From NCBI GenBank assembly GCA_002049455.2, contig KV918788.1, forward strand, positions 62,001 to 126,000: a stretch of 64,000 nucleotides of DNA, written 5' to 3'. Positions 21,815 through 33,100 of this stretch are shown here, piece by piece (positions within the stretch are counted from its first letter, which is position 1; each line of letters opens with the position of its first letter). The notes beneath the pieces are model-generated. The model was given only the letters and a program-made list of their open reading frames with translations. It was not told the origin of the DNA and made no database searches. This DNA is from Porphyra umbilicalis (lineage: Eukaryota; Rhodophyta; Bangiophyceae; Bangiales; Bangiaceae). The position numbers were made by a program, and so were the translations under genes.

Positions 21815-23735
21815 CAGTCATTATTCGGTTATATCCATCGCGATCTGTTTACAGTTGCTGACAGTACTTAGGTCCCTCTGGCTCGACTTGCGATCGGCTG
21901 CCGTGAGGTGACTTCCATACAGTCTTTCTCCATTCCTGTCCACCCCTTTTGTCGATCGTCCTGGGAGAACCAGGACGAGGAACCCAGCCCAATCGCGTAG
22001 CATTCGACGCCAGATCTCCGTTTGATCGAGAAGAATCGAAGGGTCGATTGCTATTTCCCGGGTTGAGACGCGATGATCGCAGGAGTTTCCCCGTAGTTGA
22101 ATCCACGCATGCAAAGAAGTTTGTGATCGGGCTGTTCCAATTGTCCACCCTTCGCGTCACAAGGCGCACGACTTCGCCATGTTCTTAGGGTCTTGGCCAT
22201 TCTAACCAGAGCAGTGGCATGACGTCGCTACACATTCCCTCCCTTCAGCTTGAGCACGAAGCGCCCACGAGCGTGAGGCGTCTATGCCACCCCCCCCCCC
22301 ACCTCTGCAGACGCTTTCTATATCGGTTGTGGCGTTCTGTAGGCCGTGACTGAGGAAATCTTCCACCCCGCCTTCCTTTCTCCGCCTCGCACGCCTGTGC
22401 ACGTAAGCCGCCACCCCGCTCCCTCCTTTCACGCCTCCGATAACTTGTCTGGCATAGCTTTGTGGCTCTCTGGAACATCCTGATAGGACCCACCTGTGCG
22501 AACTCGTACATCTACCCCGTGCCAGCGAGTAGAAGAGCACCCCAGACCACCCAGAGCACCCTCCTGCGAGAACGTCAACCGAAACAACAGAAACATCAAA
22601 CGTATAACGTAATCCCGAGGCGACATGGGGTGATACAACTGCTCGCAATGGAGCAGCGGGAGGTATAAGGAGGTATGGGGGAGGATGCAGCGAGCGGATC
22701 GGTCAGCATCGGACGTGGATCAGCAGGGGGGGGTGAGGGGTGCTGGCGTGGGGGTGGGGGGGGGATCAGCGGGGGATCAGAGGTGGATCAGCGGGGGGTG
22801 TGAAAGGAAAAAGAGGTGGGAGGAGGGGAGGAGATCGGCGGGGGATCGGGGTGGAGCGGCGAGGCGGGGGCGGGGCGTGGACGGCACGTGCGACGACGAT
22901 GGTGGATGCAGCGACGACGGCGGCTGCGGCGACGGCAGCGCGCTGTTTATAAAAGCATCCGCTCGACTTGTCGTGGTACTTTTAACTGACGGTCAATTGC
23001 AAACTCCGAGGCACTGAGGACGATCGCCTTCGTGGGCCACGCTTGTCGGTCGAGCTGCGCCCGTTGCTATTCACCCCTGGATAAGAAAGGAACCTACAGG
23101 AATGGAGAAAGACTGTACTACTGGGAAAAAAGAGAAGTACGAAAGACAGCATTTACGGGGAACTCGGACGAGATGAAATCCAATTGTACTTGCCTTGGCA
23201 GAACCTGATCACTCAAGAATGTGCCTCGTACCAACCGACCATGCCCCATCACTCTTCATCGTCCGCCCCAGCCAAAACCACGTCAACGCCTCATCGACAG
23301 CCTCATCACCGGTCTCAGCCAGCACCCAACGACGCATCACCTGCGCATGGTCGGACCGCTTACGCTCTTGAACTCGCGCTGCAGCGTCGTGTGGGCCGTC
23401 ATGGCTACTAGAGAAGACAAGTCCAACTTTTCGTTGTCAGCAACAGGCTGAACGTCATCAGGATGGCGTCTGAGCTCAGCGCTGCCCCTGTTGGGCAGGC
23501 AGTCCGCCTTCAGGCAGACCGGCGGGTAATCTGCGAGGGCAACATTGCGTTCCATTCCTCCAGGATGAGCTCGGAATTGTGTAAGTTGACCCGACCTGAG
23601 AATAAGCTCAACAGGTGGACCATAAATGTGTTTGCAGTCCACATTCCCCGTTCTCTCGGCGCCTGTGGTGCGTTCTTCGGCCCGGTTATATCCACTGTGG
23701 ATATAACCGGGACGGATTTAACCGAATAATGACTG
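21815..23735. mobile_element. 1.9-kb element with CAGT-type terminal repeats and TA flanks (Tc1/mariner-pogo-like)
   Basis: The left end CAGTCATTATTCGGTTATAT and the right end (reverse complement, about 22 bp with one mismatch) are inverted repeats starting CAGT and flanked by TA on both sides (21813-21814, 23736-23737), as in Tc1/mariner and pogo elements. No transposase is recognisable inside. The interior holds a G-rich block with GGATCAGCGGGG repeats (22.69-22.86 kb) and a TATA-like TTTATAAAAG at about 22945. The right end carries further copies of the terminal motif in a palindrome. Confidence 0.65.
23681..23711. repeat. 31-nt near-perfect palindrome near element end
   Basis: CCCGGTTATATCCAC, one T, then its exact reverse complement. 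The half-site CGGTTATATCCA is the same motif found in the left terminal repeat of the enclosing element, so these are probably subterminal transposase-binding repeats. Confidence 0.7.
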
Positions 23736-25549
23736 TATAGGGAAGGATCTGACACATACCTGTTTTTAGGGGCGGTCCCCACTTTTAGGGAACTACCTTT
23801 GGGAACGTGCCCTTCCCCAAAAACTGACGTTTGCGATTGATTGCGTCGCAAAATCCGCACCGCTGGGCTTGCTCTTAGTTCTATGGGAAAACGGGTCTGG
23901 TTTGGGCGATTTTACATCAATAGACCCCAAACGTTGTAGAAGTATCAGAGGGTGGCCCTCGGGTCCTCAGAAGAAAAAGCAGAGCACGGAGCGCAGCACA
24001 TACCTCCCGTTGGTGCTCACTTCCGCATTCGTATCGATCAGGGACATCCGATACACCCAGTTCTCGACAGCACCCGGTTTATCACTGACCATACTGGGAG
24101 GAATGCAAGGACAGGGAGGCTGCGTCTTCAGCCTCGAGAGCTCTATGTCAAGATCTGGTGATGCCGCAGGGATAAGCAGCGGGGATGGTGACAGCTGACC
24201 CAAGGAATAGATTTCACCGAGCACAAGTATCTGAGAAGCGGCAGCCATATGAACCACTGGCAGCGGCCTTCGATTAATGTGCACCGGTGGACGTCAACCG
24301 GCATCGGCGGCATGCTGCCCTGGCACACCCAGGTAAAACCCTTTCTTCCCAGCCTTCTGGCTTCGAGGCCGTGAGGTGGAGTGAGGCGATTGGCGTCCAG
24401 GACAGCAAAAAACACGACAATGTAGAACAAGAAAAGGCACATCTGTTGAGCTTGGGGGTCCCTTTTTCTTTTGCCTGGAAGGTCTCCTTCCTTGCTTCTC
24501 TGTACGACAAAGAAGTAAAAGAATATCCCTCTGCTGGCACTCTCGACCAATCGGAAGGCTGCCTCACGATCTGGAAGACCGCCCTTCACTGGAGGTGCTG
24601 GCTGTCAGCGCAGGCTGCCACCGCCCCCGCACGCGCGCCGTCTGAACGCAGTGCCGCCTCCGCCCCCCGTTCCCCCCCCCCCCACCCGCCTTCGCTCGGG
24701 CCCTTCTGGCGGCGGGCCGGCGCGATTGGCCCGTGTTGGCTGCGGGGTCGGCAACGGGGCGGTGGATGTTGGCGCGGTGGCGAATGCGAGTGCGAGCGCA
24801 GCGCCGGCAGCGGCAGCGGCGGGTGCAGCCGTAGTGCTGACGCCGCTGGCCACAGCGGCTGCGGCGGACGCGACCACGCCGGCGGTTCGGGCAAACCCGT
24901 CACCTGCGGCGTCAATCGCCGCGCTGAAGTTCACTGCAGCGCTCGTCGCCGCCGGCGCGACGCTCATCACCGCCGACGCAAATCAACTGCCCTTCCATCC
25001 CCCCCCCGCCCCCGCCCCCGCCCCCCCCCCACATAGTGCTTTTGGCGGCGCCGTTGGCTTTCTGGAGCAAACAGTCCGCTCCGGCCACCGTCGGCGGTTC
25101 TGCCATCGCGCTTCTTAGGTTACTTTCAAGCGATTTGGGGGCGACACAGTGTGGTGCCCCATCGAAACCGAAGCCTTCAACTTGGAATGGCCGGTCGGGG
25201 ATCTGGCGACACAACTATTCGGTTCGGATGGCATGGTCAACGGCTAAGACAACGAGAATCAAGCTCACACGGCCAAGTCCCAGACTTGTGTATCACTGTA
25301 ATGAGGTAGTTTCACGAATTCAGGAGGGGCCTCACCCCTGGTGCACTCAGGCGAGATCACTGTCAGCACGGAATGGTGAGGACAGCAGCAGACCGGCCTC
25401 GGCGTCCGAGGTTGAGTGTTTCTGCCCTGCGGCGAGGTGTTTTGAGATGATTTTCATTGGATAAGAGCCATGTCCGCATTGTTCCGCTTGTGTACCCTTG
25501 TGTTTCCAGCAATATGATTGGTTGGCAGTGGACTATTCTCCCATAAATG

Positions 25550-27115
25550 CCCCCAGAGCACTTGGGGGGGCGGGAGAGCCTCCAACTGCCACCACCGGCG
25601 GCCGCAAAGGGCAGCCCTGGCGGCCGGCGGCCTTCCCCCGCCCCCGCCGCCCGGGCGTTGGCCCCAACTCTGGTCGCGGCCTTTTTCGGTGGCGGTGGTG
25701 TTGGCGGTGGCTGTGGCTTCGGCGGAGGCAGCGGCGGCCGGGGGAGGGGGGGGGGGGGGGAGCGGAGCGGCTGTGGGGGCGGCCGCTGTTGGTCGCGGCC
25801 GAGGCGGCGGACGCGGCGGCGTCCGCTGGCGCCGCCGAGGACGGCGGCGGTGTCGGAGGCCGCCGCGGGGACAGTAGCCGCGGCGAACCGGCGGCGGCGG
25901 GGCGGCAAAGGCAGCGGCGGCAGGTCACACCGGTGGCGGCCGCGGTGAGGCCGGCCCGCCGGGGCGTTCGGCCGCGGCGCGCCCGGCGTCGCCGGCAGGG
26001 CATTCGTTGGTGCCGCCGCGGCCACCATCGGCGCGGGCTGGTCCCGGTCGGCCGGGGGCGCCGGCTACTGGCGGCGGGATGGCGGCGGCGGGCTACGGCG
26101 GGCGGCGGCGGTTCGGCGGCGACGTGTGGCGGCGGAGTGTCGGCCCTGTCCGCGGCCGGCTGCGGTGAGGCGGCAAGCGGCAGCGGCGGCAAGGAGGGGG
26201 ATTGGGTCCGCGGCCCCCCACCGCCGCCACCCGCGCGCCGCGACAATGCGGCGGGCGGCAACAGCGACGAGGCGGCGGCGGCGGTCTTGGCGGCACGGGC
26301 GTGCAGCCCGTCCACTCTTCCGCCCAATGGGCCCGCAACGGCCGAAGAGCCGCGAGCGGAGGCGGGGGGGGTGGCGCCGCCGGAGTTGCGGGGAGTGGGG
26401 GCGTGGCGCGGGCGGCGGCGGCGGCGAGGGGCGACACCACGGCGCCAACCGCGGCGTGCGCCCCTTCGGGCGCCGAACTCGGCGGGTGCGGCTGCGCCGT
26501 TGCGTCCGGCGGCGCCAGTGAGGCCTCGACAAGGCGCCGGCGCGGCCGACACCCGTCTGGCGGGGTGGCAGCGTTATGGCTTGTGGGTCGGGCAAGCGGC
26601 GACGTTGCGACGACGGGCGTGGCGGCGGCACTGTCAAACGGCTAAGCCATCCCCCAACCCCGGCCTACGCCGGTCGAGGAGGCGCAAGCGGCGGGGGGGG
26701 GGGGGGCTTCGCCGTCGCTGCGCAGCGCCGGCGAAGCCCGCCGCCGCCAGGCAGGTAAAGCGGCACGCCCCCCCCTCCCGCCCGTCGCGCGACGGCCAAG
26801 GAGGTGCGCGCGGCTGGGGGGGGGGCGGCGTCGCCGGCGCGGCGTCGACCCCGGGCGGCGGGCGGGCACCGGCGGCGGCAAGGGGCGGCGCCGCGGCGGC
26901 TGCCACGGACTGCCCGCCCGCAGGCGACAGGCGCCCCGCGCGGGGCGGCGCCGCGGCAGCCGACGGAAGCGGCGACTCGGCGGCGGCGACTCGGCGACGG
27001 TGCCTCGGCGCGGCCGGCCGCCGTCGGGCGACGGCGGGGCGACGGCGGCGGTGGCCGGCGGCGAGGTGGCGAGCTGCTCCGGCGGGGCGGCGGCGGCGGG
27101 CGGCGCCGCCCCAAC
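25550..27115. other. GC-rich low-complexity island
   Basis: About 1.6 kb of extreme GC bounded by ordinary sequence on both sides. All frames are open for long stretches and shift character several times. It may be a decayed GC-rich gene like the one at 16.2-18.1 kb. It contains an 11-bp hairpin near 26705-26740 (GGGCTTCGCCG / CGGCGAAGCCC). Confidence 0.4.
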
Positions 27116-28536
27116 ATGTCCTCCTCATATGGCTGGTCGCTTGTCAGTCATTGATTGGCACTAAATTGGATCAACAAATCTAAAGCCGCCAAATAGTACT
27201 GAAACATATGCCCGAAAAATCAGTGGTAAATAGTTTGCGCAGATTATGCCAGAAACCGGCACGGCCGGATGCTTATCCGCCGCTGAAGTGCTCCTTTGGT
27301 GCTACCGTCTGCGACGCATTTAGCCTTTCCGCGCTACTCTCTGGCGACACTTCGTCGTATTGTGTCGCCATTGTGTCGCCCGTAAGGAACCAAAGAGTCA
27401 CCTTGGGCAAGACCACCGACGACCGGTGCAGTGACACACACACGCTGCCCCACGACGGCGACCACAGGAGGCACGCAGGCGACGGTGAGGGACGAGTGAG
27501 GGGTAGGTGTGCGACGGCGCTTGAGCCACGCAGAGGCTTTCGAGGACAGCCCTGGCTTCAATATGGGAGTGCCTGGGCACAGGCGCTCATTGGCTGCTAC
27601 CGAAGCGCGCGAGTCGATTGATTGCCGGGTCTTGTGAGATCCACTCTCAAAAGGCGCGCAAGAGATTGCAATTCTGAATGAGCAAACTTTAGAGTAGCCT
27701 CCTACTGTAACGGGACCGCTGCGAGAAACTCTTCCGCTTCTTCTCGACATACTCTTTACGGACGTCTACCTTCAGTCAGTGGGATTGGAGCGCTGCGCAG
27801 ACTAGTGCAATTGAATGCACGAGGTATGTGAACATAGGACAAATGAATGAAAACGGTGCTGTGACCTCGTGCGGCTCGCCCTGTGTGCCGGAAGGCCTGA
27901 AAACGAAGCGTCTGAGCCGTATCTTTCCGATATAGGTGTGCCGTTGAAGGGCATCCTGCAGAAGATTGCGTACCAGTTCTTGCAGCAGAAAGGTTTGGGA
28001 GATCTCCATCCTTCGTGTCAAGATAGCTTGTTAAATGAGGTCGTAGCAGCGGATTTCTGGTCTCTCCACAAAAACGGGAGGCTCTCCAAGGACAAATAGA
28101 GTGAGACAGACTCTAAATCGCCATAGAATAAACAGGCGTGCGCCTGGCGCACCTCTTTGGGTGTCAGATGCTCACCGGCTGGGCCGAGGCTGACGCTACA
28201 GTGTATCAGCATATGATGATGCTTTGTCTAGATGCAACGAGCACAGTGTCTCGCAGGTCGCCGAGATAAGCCAGTTCTGTTAGCAAAATTATCTACACCT
28301 TTAACAGTTCTTTCCATGATTATTTTCAGTTGGTTCGCCCGTTCAACCTCAGATTTCTGCATAATCCGTACGTTCAACCTGAACGTATTGCCATGATGCA
28401 ACTGAGTGACGCAGTTGGTCGCTGCTCCATTGTAGTTTGGGGCCCGCCTGCGAGTCGACACAAATCCCGGGCATTGCCCCTGAGATCGACACTAGACAGG
28501 CAGCTGACCACGGAGAGTGGAGTGATCATAGTAGTG

Positions 28537-28652
28537 AAAGCGTCTCCACCAATAGATCCAACCACCCGACCGCCTAAACCTGGCACTTTTTTGCCAAACG
28601 GGCATTGGTGGCTGGGATGCGATCCAAACCTAGGGTGCGACGGTCCAAAATA
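28537..28652 (-). mobile_element. Truncated copy of the TTA-flanked element (one end)
   Basis: AAGCGTCTCCACCAATAGAT and the following 100 bases match the reverse complement of 20549-20666, including GCCAAACGGGCATTGGTGGC. The other end of the element is missing. Confidence 0.75.
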
Positions 28653-29304
28653 GGCCTTATTTGCATGTTATCGCAGTTTGCCCAATTTCGACCGATCTGA
28701 ACGGAACTGAAGTGCTGAGGACAATTGTACACTTCCATAATTGCTCCAAAGTGATGTGTGCGTGCCATGATGAGTCGTCCGAGAGCGCAATTAAGGCAGG
28801 CAGGATCCTCATTCTTGTCTCAAACTCTGTCGTATGGAAACCAAGTCGTACAATCTTTGCAATCAAGTCGAACAGCTGTCCGACTGACCGCCCACTCTTG
28901 GGAATGGAGTCCATCGTTGCCAGTGTTAAACTACTGTCGTGGCGGTCCTTACGCAGACTAGTGGTGCTCCTGTGCATTTCTTCCGTTCCCAGTGGTGTTC
29001 TGAAGCCGCACGAGCCGAGACCGAACCCTTCTGAAGGAGGTTTGGTCGCCTTTCAGCGTGCCACGAGTTCAGGTGGAAGGCAACTGACGGCAAACGCCCG
29101 GGACACAAGGGCATCAGGAGCAATTGCAAGCGTTTAGCATCAGTCACTCCAGCATCGTCACTCACCTTCAATGGATGATGCTTTTCCAGCCTCTTTTGTC
29201 TGTGACCGCATTCCTTCCTCGCTCCACGAGGCTTCGTCGGGACCTCATCCTCTAGTGCACTGCTGCGCCGCCCCCCCCCCGTCCGCTCCCCGCCGCGTGG
29301 GACA

Positions 29305-30324
29305 ATGATGTCCGTGGATAAGAGAGAGCACCTCGTGAGGATGGTCCGCGAGGACAGTCGCAGCGTCGCGGCCGCCGCCCGGGACGTCCGCATTTCGGTT
29401 CGGTCTGCACCGCACTTCCTTCGCTACTTTCTGGACACCGGCGGAGACTGGCACTACGATCCCGCTCGGTGGAACCGGCACCGCGACAGTAGCGCCGACG
29501 ACTTTTAGCTGCGTGATGCGGTGCTGTTGACCTTTTGCAGGGCGCCAGAGCTGTTTCTCGACGAGATGGCGGACGCCGTCAACGACATTGCTGCACGGGT
29601 TGAAGGGGCGGTTGAGGTGGCTCCGGCGACTGTGGCTCGAGTGCTGAGGCGTAACGGTTACATGCGCAAGGTTGTCGAGCGGGCCTTTATCACGCGTAAA
29701 GAGGCGAACCGGGTTTCCTGGGTGGTGGCTCAGTGGCGCATCCCGCTGCGCTGCCGTGAGTATGTGGATGAATCGCACGGAGTGGAGCGGGTGGCGGAGC
29801 GGAGGTGGGCCTCGTCACTGCGCGGGGCTCGTTCTGAGTCCTACGTGACGTCACCGCCTGGGGTGCGCACAAGCTTATTTTTGGCTATGTCGCATGATGA
29901 GTTGTTGGACTGGATGATGACGTGCATCCCATCAGGTCAGACCTCTGTGGACTTCCTTCTTTTCATGACGAGCGTTGTGTTACCTCGCATGAGCGCTGCG
30001 GAAAAGGGGGGTGAGTGGGCCCGTCAGCCTGAGCGTTGCATCCTCGTTTTTGACAATGCCAACGTGCATGATGAGGTTGCCTTGGCAACAGTGAGAGACG
30101 CCGGAATGGTCGTTTTGCTTTTGCCGCCCTATTCGCCGGACTTCAATCTCATTGAAGACGTCTTTTCTGGATTCAGTAGCTGGCTGCGACGCTACTCCCG
30201 CCCGGAGCATTTCAACGCGTGGCCCATGCTGACGATCAACTCAATGCTGGCTGACATTACTGGTGACATGTGTCGTGAATTGGTCAAAGTGGCCGTATGC
30301 CGCTATGAAATGTACGTCCCGTAA
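29305..30324 (+). pseudogene. Tc1/IS630-type DDE transposase with one in-frame TAG
   Basis: Cut-and-paste transposase of the IS630-Tc1-mariner superfamily. The ATG at 29305 starts an N-terminal helix-turn-helix region (SVAAAARDVRISVRSAPHFL). Codon 68 is TAG (29506-29508), after which the same frame continues without shift: a second helical region (LFLDEMADAVNDIAARV...ATVARVLRRNGYMRK) and the catalytic core. The acidic triad appears intact: Asp in YVDESH, Asp in ILVFDNANVHD, and Glu in LPPYSPDFNLIEDVF, the diagnostic motif. It ends at TAA 30324, about 339 codons, followed by AATAAA at about 30329. I found no terminal inverted repeats. Only the TAG separates it from a full-length gene, so it is either freshly dead or read through. 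Confidence 0.9.
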
Positions 30325-31655
30325 GACCAATAAACACACGAGCAATGTACAAAACCAGAGCTACACACCCCCGCCACAACACAATGCCGACGACGAAGTG
30401 GCCGCGATCCGGCAGCCACGCCGTGTGCCGTCAAGCCCGCCGCCGCCGCGGGGAAAGGTGAATCCCCAGCGGTCGCCGCCCGCCGCACCACCCGCACCAA
30501 AATCCCCCGCCCGCACCAAACGCCGCCCTTGCCGCCGCCGCCGCCGTCGCCGCCGCACCGCCGCCGCCGCCGTCGCTACCCTCTGCTGCTAGAAGGGAGG
30601 TCCGACGTAGTTTTCGCGGGGCGCGACAGTGCGCGATGGGAGGAGGTGGGGGAAGGGTTCGCGTCCGCAATGAGTGCGCGCATCCGGGACCGAGCAAGGG
30701 CGAGGGGAGTGGTCAGGATTGCTAGAAACCCAGAAAAGTGGGCTTCTCACGGAAAGGCGAAGATGGTGCAGCTTGTTCGAGGACGCAAACCGAGCCGAGC
30801 TCAGACGCTCGCTGGGCTCTTTCAATAATCGCCCAAGGTCCTCATCACCTAGGCGCAATTCGAAGATGAACTGCCGCAGAGAGGCGAGCACAGCTGGCAC
30901 CGTCAAGCTTACCCACGTCGGGCACTCCATTAGCTCGTCACACAGCTCTTTCACGTGAGCTCCTCAGAGCTAAAAGAAGCCCCGGTGTCACCCGCCCCTC
31001 CACAGTGAAATTGGACATGGCAAGCTTGAACAATCCGAGCGCCTTGCCGTGAGGCAGAGACACATACCGTCGCTCCGCCTTCTTCAGCTCCTTGCCCTTG
31101 ACCCCGAAGTACGCGTTGCTGCTGCCGAGCACCTCCTCCAAAGCTAGCTACCCGCCAGCTCCGAGCCCGGCCACGTTGTTGCACCACCGTCGAGCCGCGC
31201 GTGTGTCCGACAAGTACTTCGACGCATTTTTGACCGCCTCGCGGATCTATGCGATCACGTCCGCTCTCGATCTGTCAATGATGACAGCTCCTAGAGCCTC
31301 TGTAATTGGTTGCGCCGTGCCGCCACACCACTGGGTACCCGCATCTGGCAACAGCGTCCCCAGAATGCGGCCCGCCTCTCTAGAAGCCCCTGCCTCCTGG
31401 CCCACCGCAGCTGCGACAATCACCATTCAGACGGCAGGAGCCGCGGCGGCACCGCCCAAACCGATCAAATCGATCATCTCTGATTGCGCCACGTGCGTGC
31501 GAAACCGCTTACCGTCCGATGGCCGCGTCCCCGCCAGTGTGCGCTTCTGAGCGCGAGTGGCCTTTTTTTTGGGCGCGCACCGTTGGTCGAATGTAAAGAA
31601 GCGCAGGCTGCACACGACCTTGCATTTGCATTACGTCGTGCTTGGCACGCGACCA
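30325..31655. other. Decayed coding-like sequence, mainly minus strand
   Basis: A C/G-rich patch (30.42-30.60 kb) is followed by minus-strand fragments in several frames that look protein-like but are broken by stops and shifts, for example AYFGVKGKELKKAERRYVSL (about 31110-31050), FIFELRLGDEDLGRLLKEP (about 30870-30810) and REAVKNASKYLSDTRAARRW (about 31240-31180). They lie just downstream, on the same strand, of the zinc-knuckle region and may belong to one dead retroelement. Confidence 0.35.
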
Positions 31656-32311
31656 TCAAGGCCCTGCCCATCCAAGGATCAGCGCCTCCAGGTTATCGAG
31701 CTGGTGACCAACGGCCTTGCAAACAGCGCGAGGCGCAGAGCATGGCCCGCACGAGGGATCAGTGCACCGGCAGCGCACGTTCCCGTCCACGTTGAGCGGG
31801 CAGTGCGTGACCCTGTGACCTAGTACGCGGCAAGCACCGCACTTTTGGGCAGCTGTTTCGAGCCATAAACCAGCAAGTGCGAATATACAGGTAGCCAAAT
31901 CACACAGCAAGTGTGTAACAACTCCCGGCAAGGGATATGCACCAGCTTTGCACCTTCCGTGCTCGCCAGCGGAAGGCGCGGAGCATGGCCCGCACAAGGG
32001 ATCAGTGCACCGGCAGCACACGTTTCCCTCCACGTTGAGCAGCAGTGTGTCACCCTGTGACCTAGTACGCGGCAAGCACCGCACTTTCGGGCAGCTGTTT
32101 CGAGCCATAAACCAGCAAGTGCCAATAGACAGGTAGCCAAATCACACAGCAGGATGTGGAATAGCCTCTGGAAAGTGGTATGCCCCAGCTTGGCACCTTC
32201 CGTGCTCGCTCTTGCATGATACATGTCCATCAGTAGCAAAAGGTGCTTGGTACCAAGCGCCCACATTGAATGGCAACTTGAGCGTACCATCGTTACTCGG
32301 CCCACCACCAA
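31656..32311 (-). pseudogene. Gag-like zinc-knuckle remnant
   Basis: The minus strand encodes KCGACRVLGHRVTHC twice (about 31846-31799 and 32088-32044). Both are perfect CX2CX4HX4C zinc knuckles, as in nucleocapsid domains of LTR retroelement Gag proteins. They lie in a 243-bp tandem duplication, so the second knuckle is a copy. After each knuckle the frames diverge and the sequence is Cys-rich (CRCTDPxCGPCSAP). No protease or reverse transcriptase is recognisable here. A related but imperfect motif (CFECRVVGHRVGT) occurs in the minus frame at 45.8-46.4 kb. Confidence 0.5.
31729..32213. repeat. 243-bp tandem duplication (two units)
   Basis: Unit 1 about 31729-31971, unit 2 about 31972-32213, offset 242-243 bp and highly similar. 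Shared landmarks are GAGCATGGCCCGCAC, CCTGTGACCTAGTACGCGG and GCACCTTCCGTGCTCGC. Each unit carries one zinc-knuckle motif on the minus strand. Confidence 0.85.
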
Positions 32312-32667
32312 CAGAGGGGGCAGCAGCGTAACTCATAGACACTACCACTTCTGGCAGCTCGCAGACAGGTCGCAGAGAAGGTAACGGACGTGCAGGAGCC
32401 ACGTAGAGTCGGTGGTGTCGCGTCGCCGACCATTCGACCGCGTGGGCTGCTTGACAATGCAGGTCTCGTGGAGGACCCCTGTCGACGCCATCGTCGTTGA
32501 TGAGAGCCCAGCCCTGTCCCCCATGGTGAACTGTTGCCAACTTCGGCGCACCAGAAAATCGAAGATATCGGATGTACTTACGCGAACGATACAAAACTTA
32601 GATGTAAAAACGACAGTACCTTTGGCGTTCGTGTTCCGCTCGAACTGGCTGAAATTGAGCTGTCTGC

Positions 32668-33100
32668 AATATAGTCGTCTAATCGACCTCTAATCTATGA
32701 CACGCGATTGCTCTGGGTTTCGATCTTCAACGGCAGGGCCGCTCCAAACGGGCCTGTTTGGAAGCGCGCCACTTCGGACAGGCCTGTTTGGATGCGCCTT
32801 CAACTGTTGGGCAATCCCCTGGTTCCATTTTGAGCCAATCTACGCCTATGGAGTGCGTGACCCGGGGCATGCAAACAGTCATGAGACGATTGGCGATTTA
32901 CCAAGAGTTTTTGTCGGGCATCTGCGGATTGTCGGTCCGCCAAAAAAGAGGCCCGCCCATATTGAGCACGCAGGGGGGCCCAAGTTTGAGACGTGACCTC
33001 TTTAGTTTTGGCTCAACGTTTGGAGAGCCAGTGACATGGCCTCACGTTCGGCACTCGTGACGTTTGGCTCTGGCTTTTGGCTTCATTTTTGGAGACGCTC
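32668..33100 (-). mobile_element. Partial copy of the TTA-flanked element
   Basis: Matches the reverse complement of about 20102-20540, from GTCGTCTAATCGACC to GGAGACGCTC at 33091-33100. Shared blocks include GACACGCGATTGCTC, GGGCCTGTTTGGA, GGCAATCCCCTGGTTCCA and GGCTTTTGGCT. The end represented by the 28.5 kb fragment is absent. Confidence 0.8.

Larger units (their letters stand above)
23738..29304. other. Spacer with GC-rich islands and element fragments
   Basis: No supportable gene. Two sharply bounded GC-rich islands (24600-25045 and 25550-27115) interrupt ordinary sequence and have Ala/Gly/Arg/Pro frames on every strand. Short protein-like frames occur at 27869-28099 (plus, 76 codons) and 28657-28977 (minus, 106 codons, SIPKSGRSVGQLFDLIAKIV...), probably transposon remnants. 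A fragment of the TTA-flanked element lies at 28537-28652. Confidence 0.35.
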
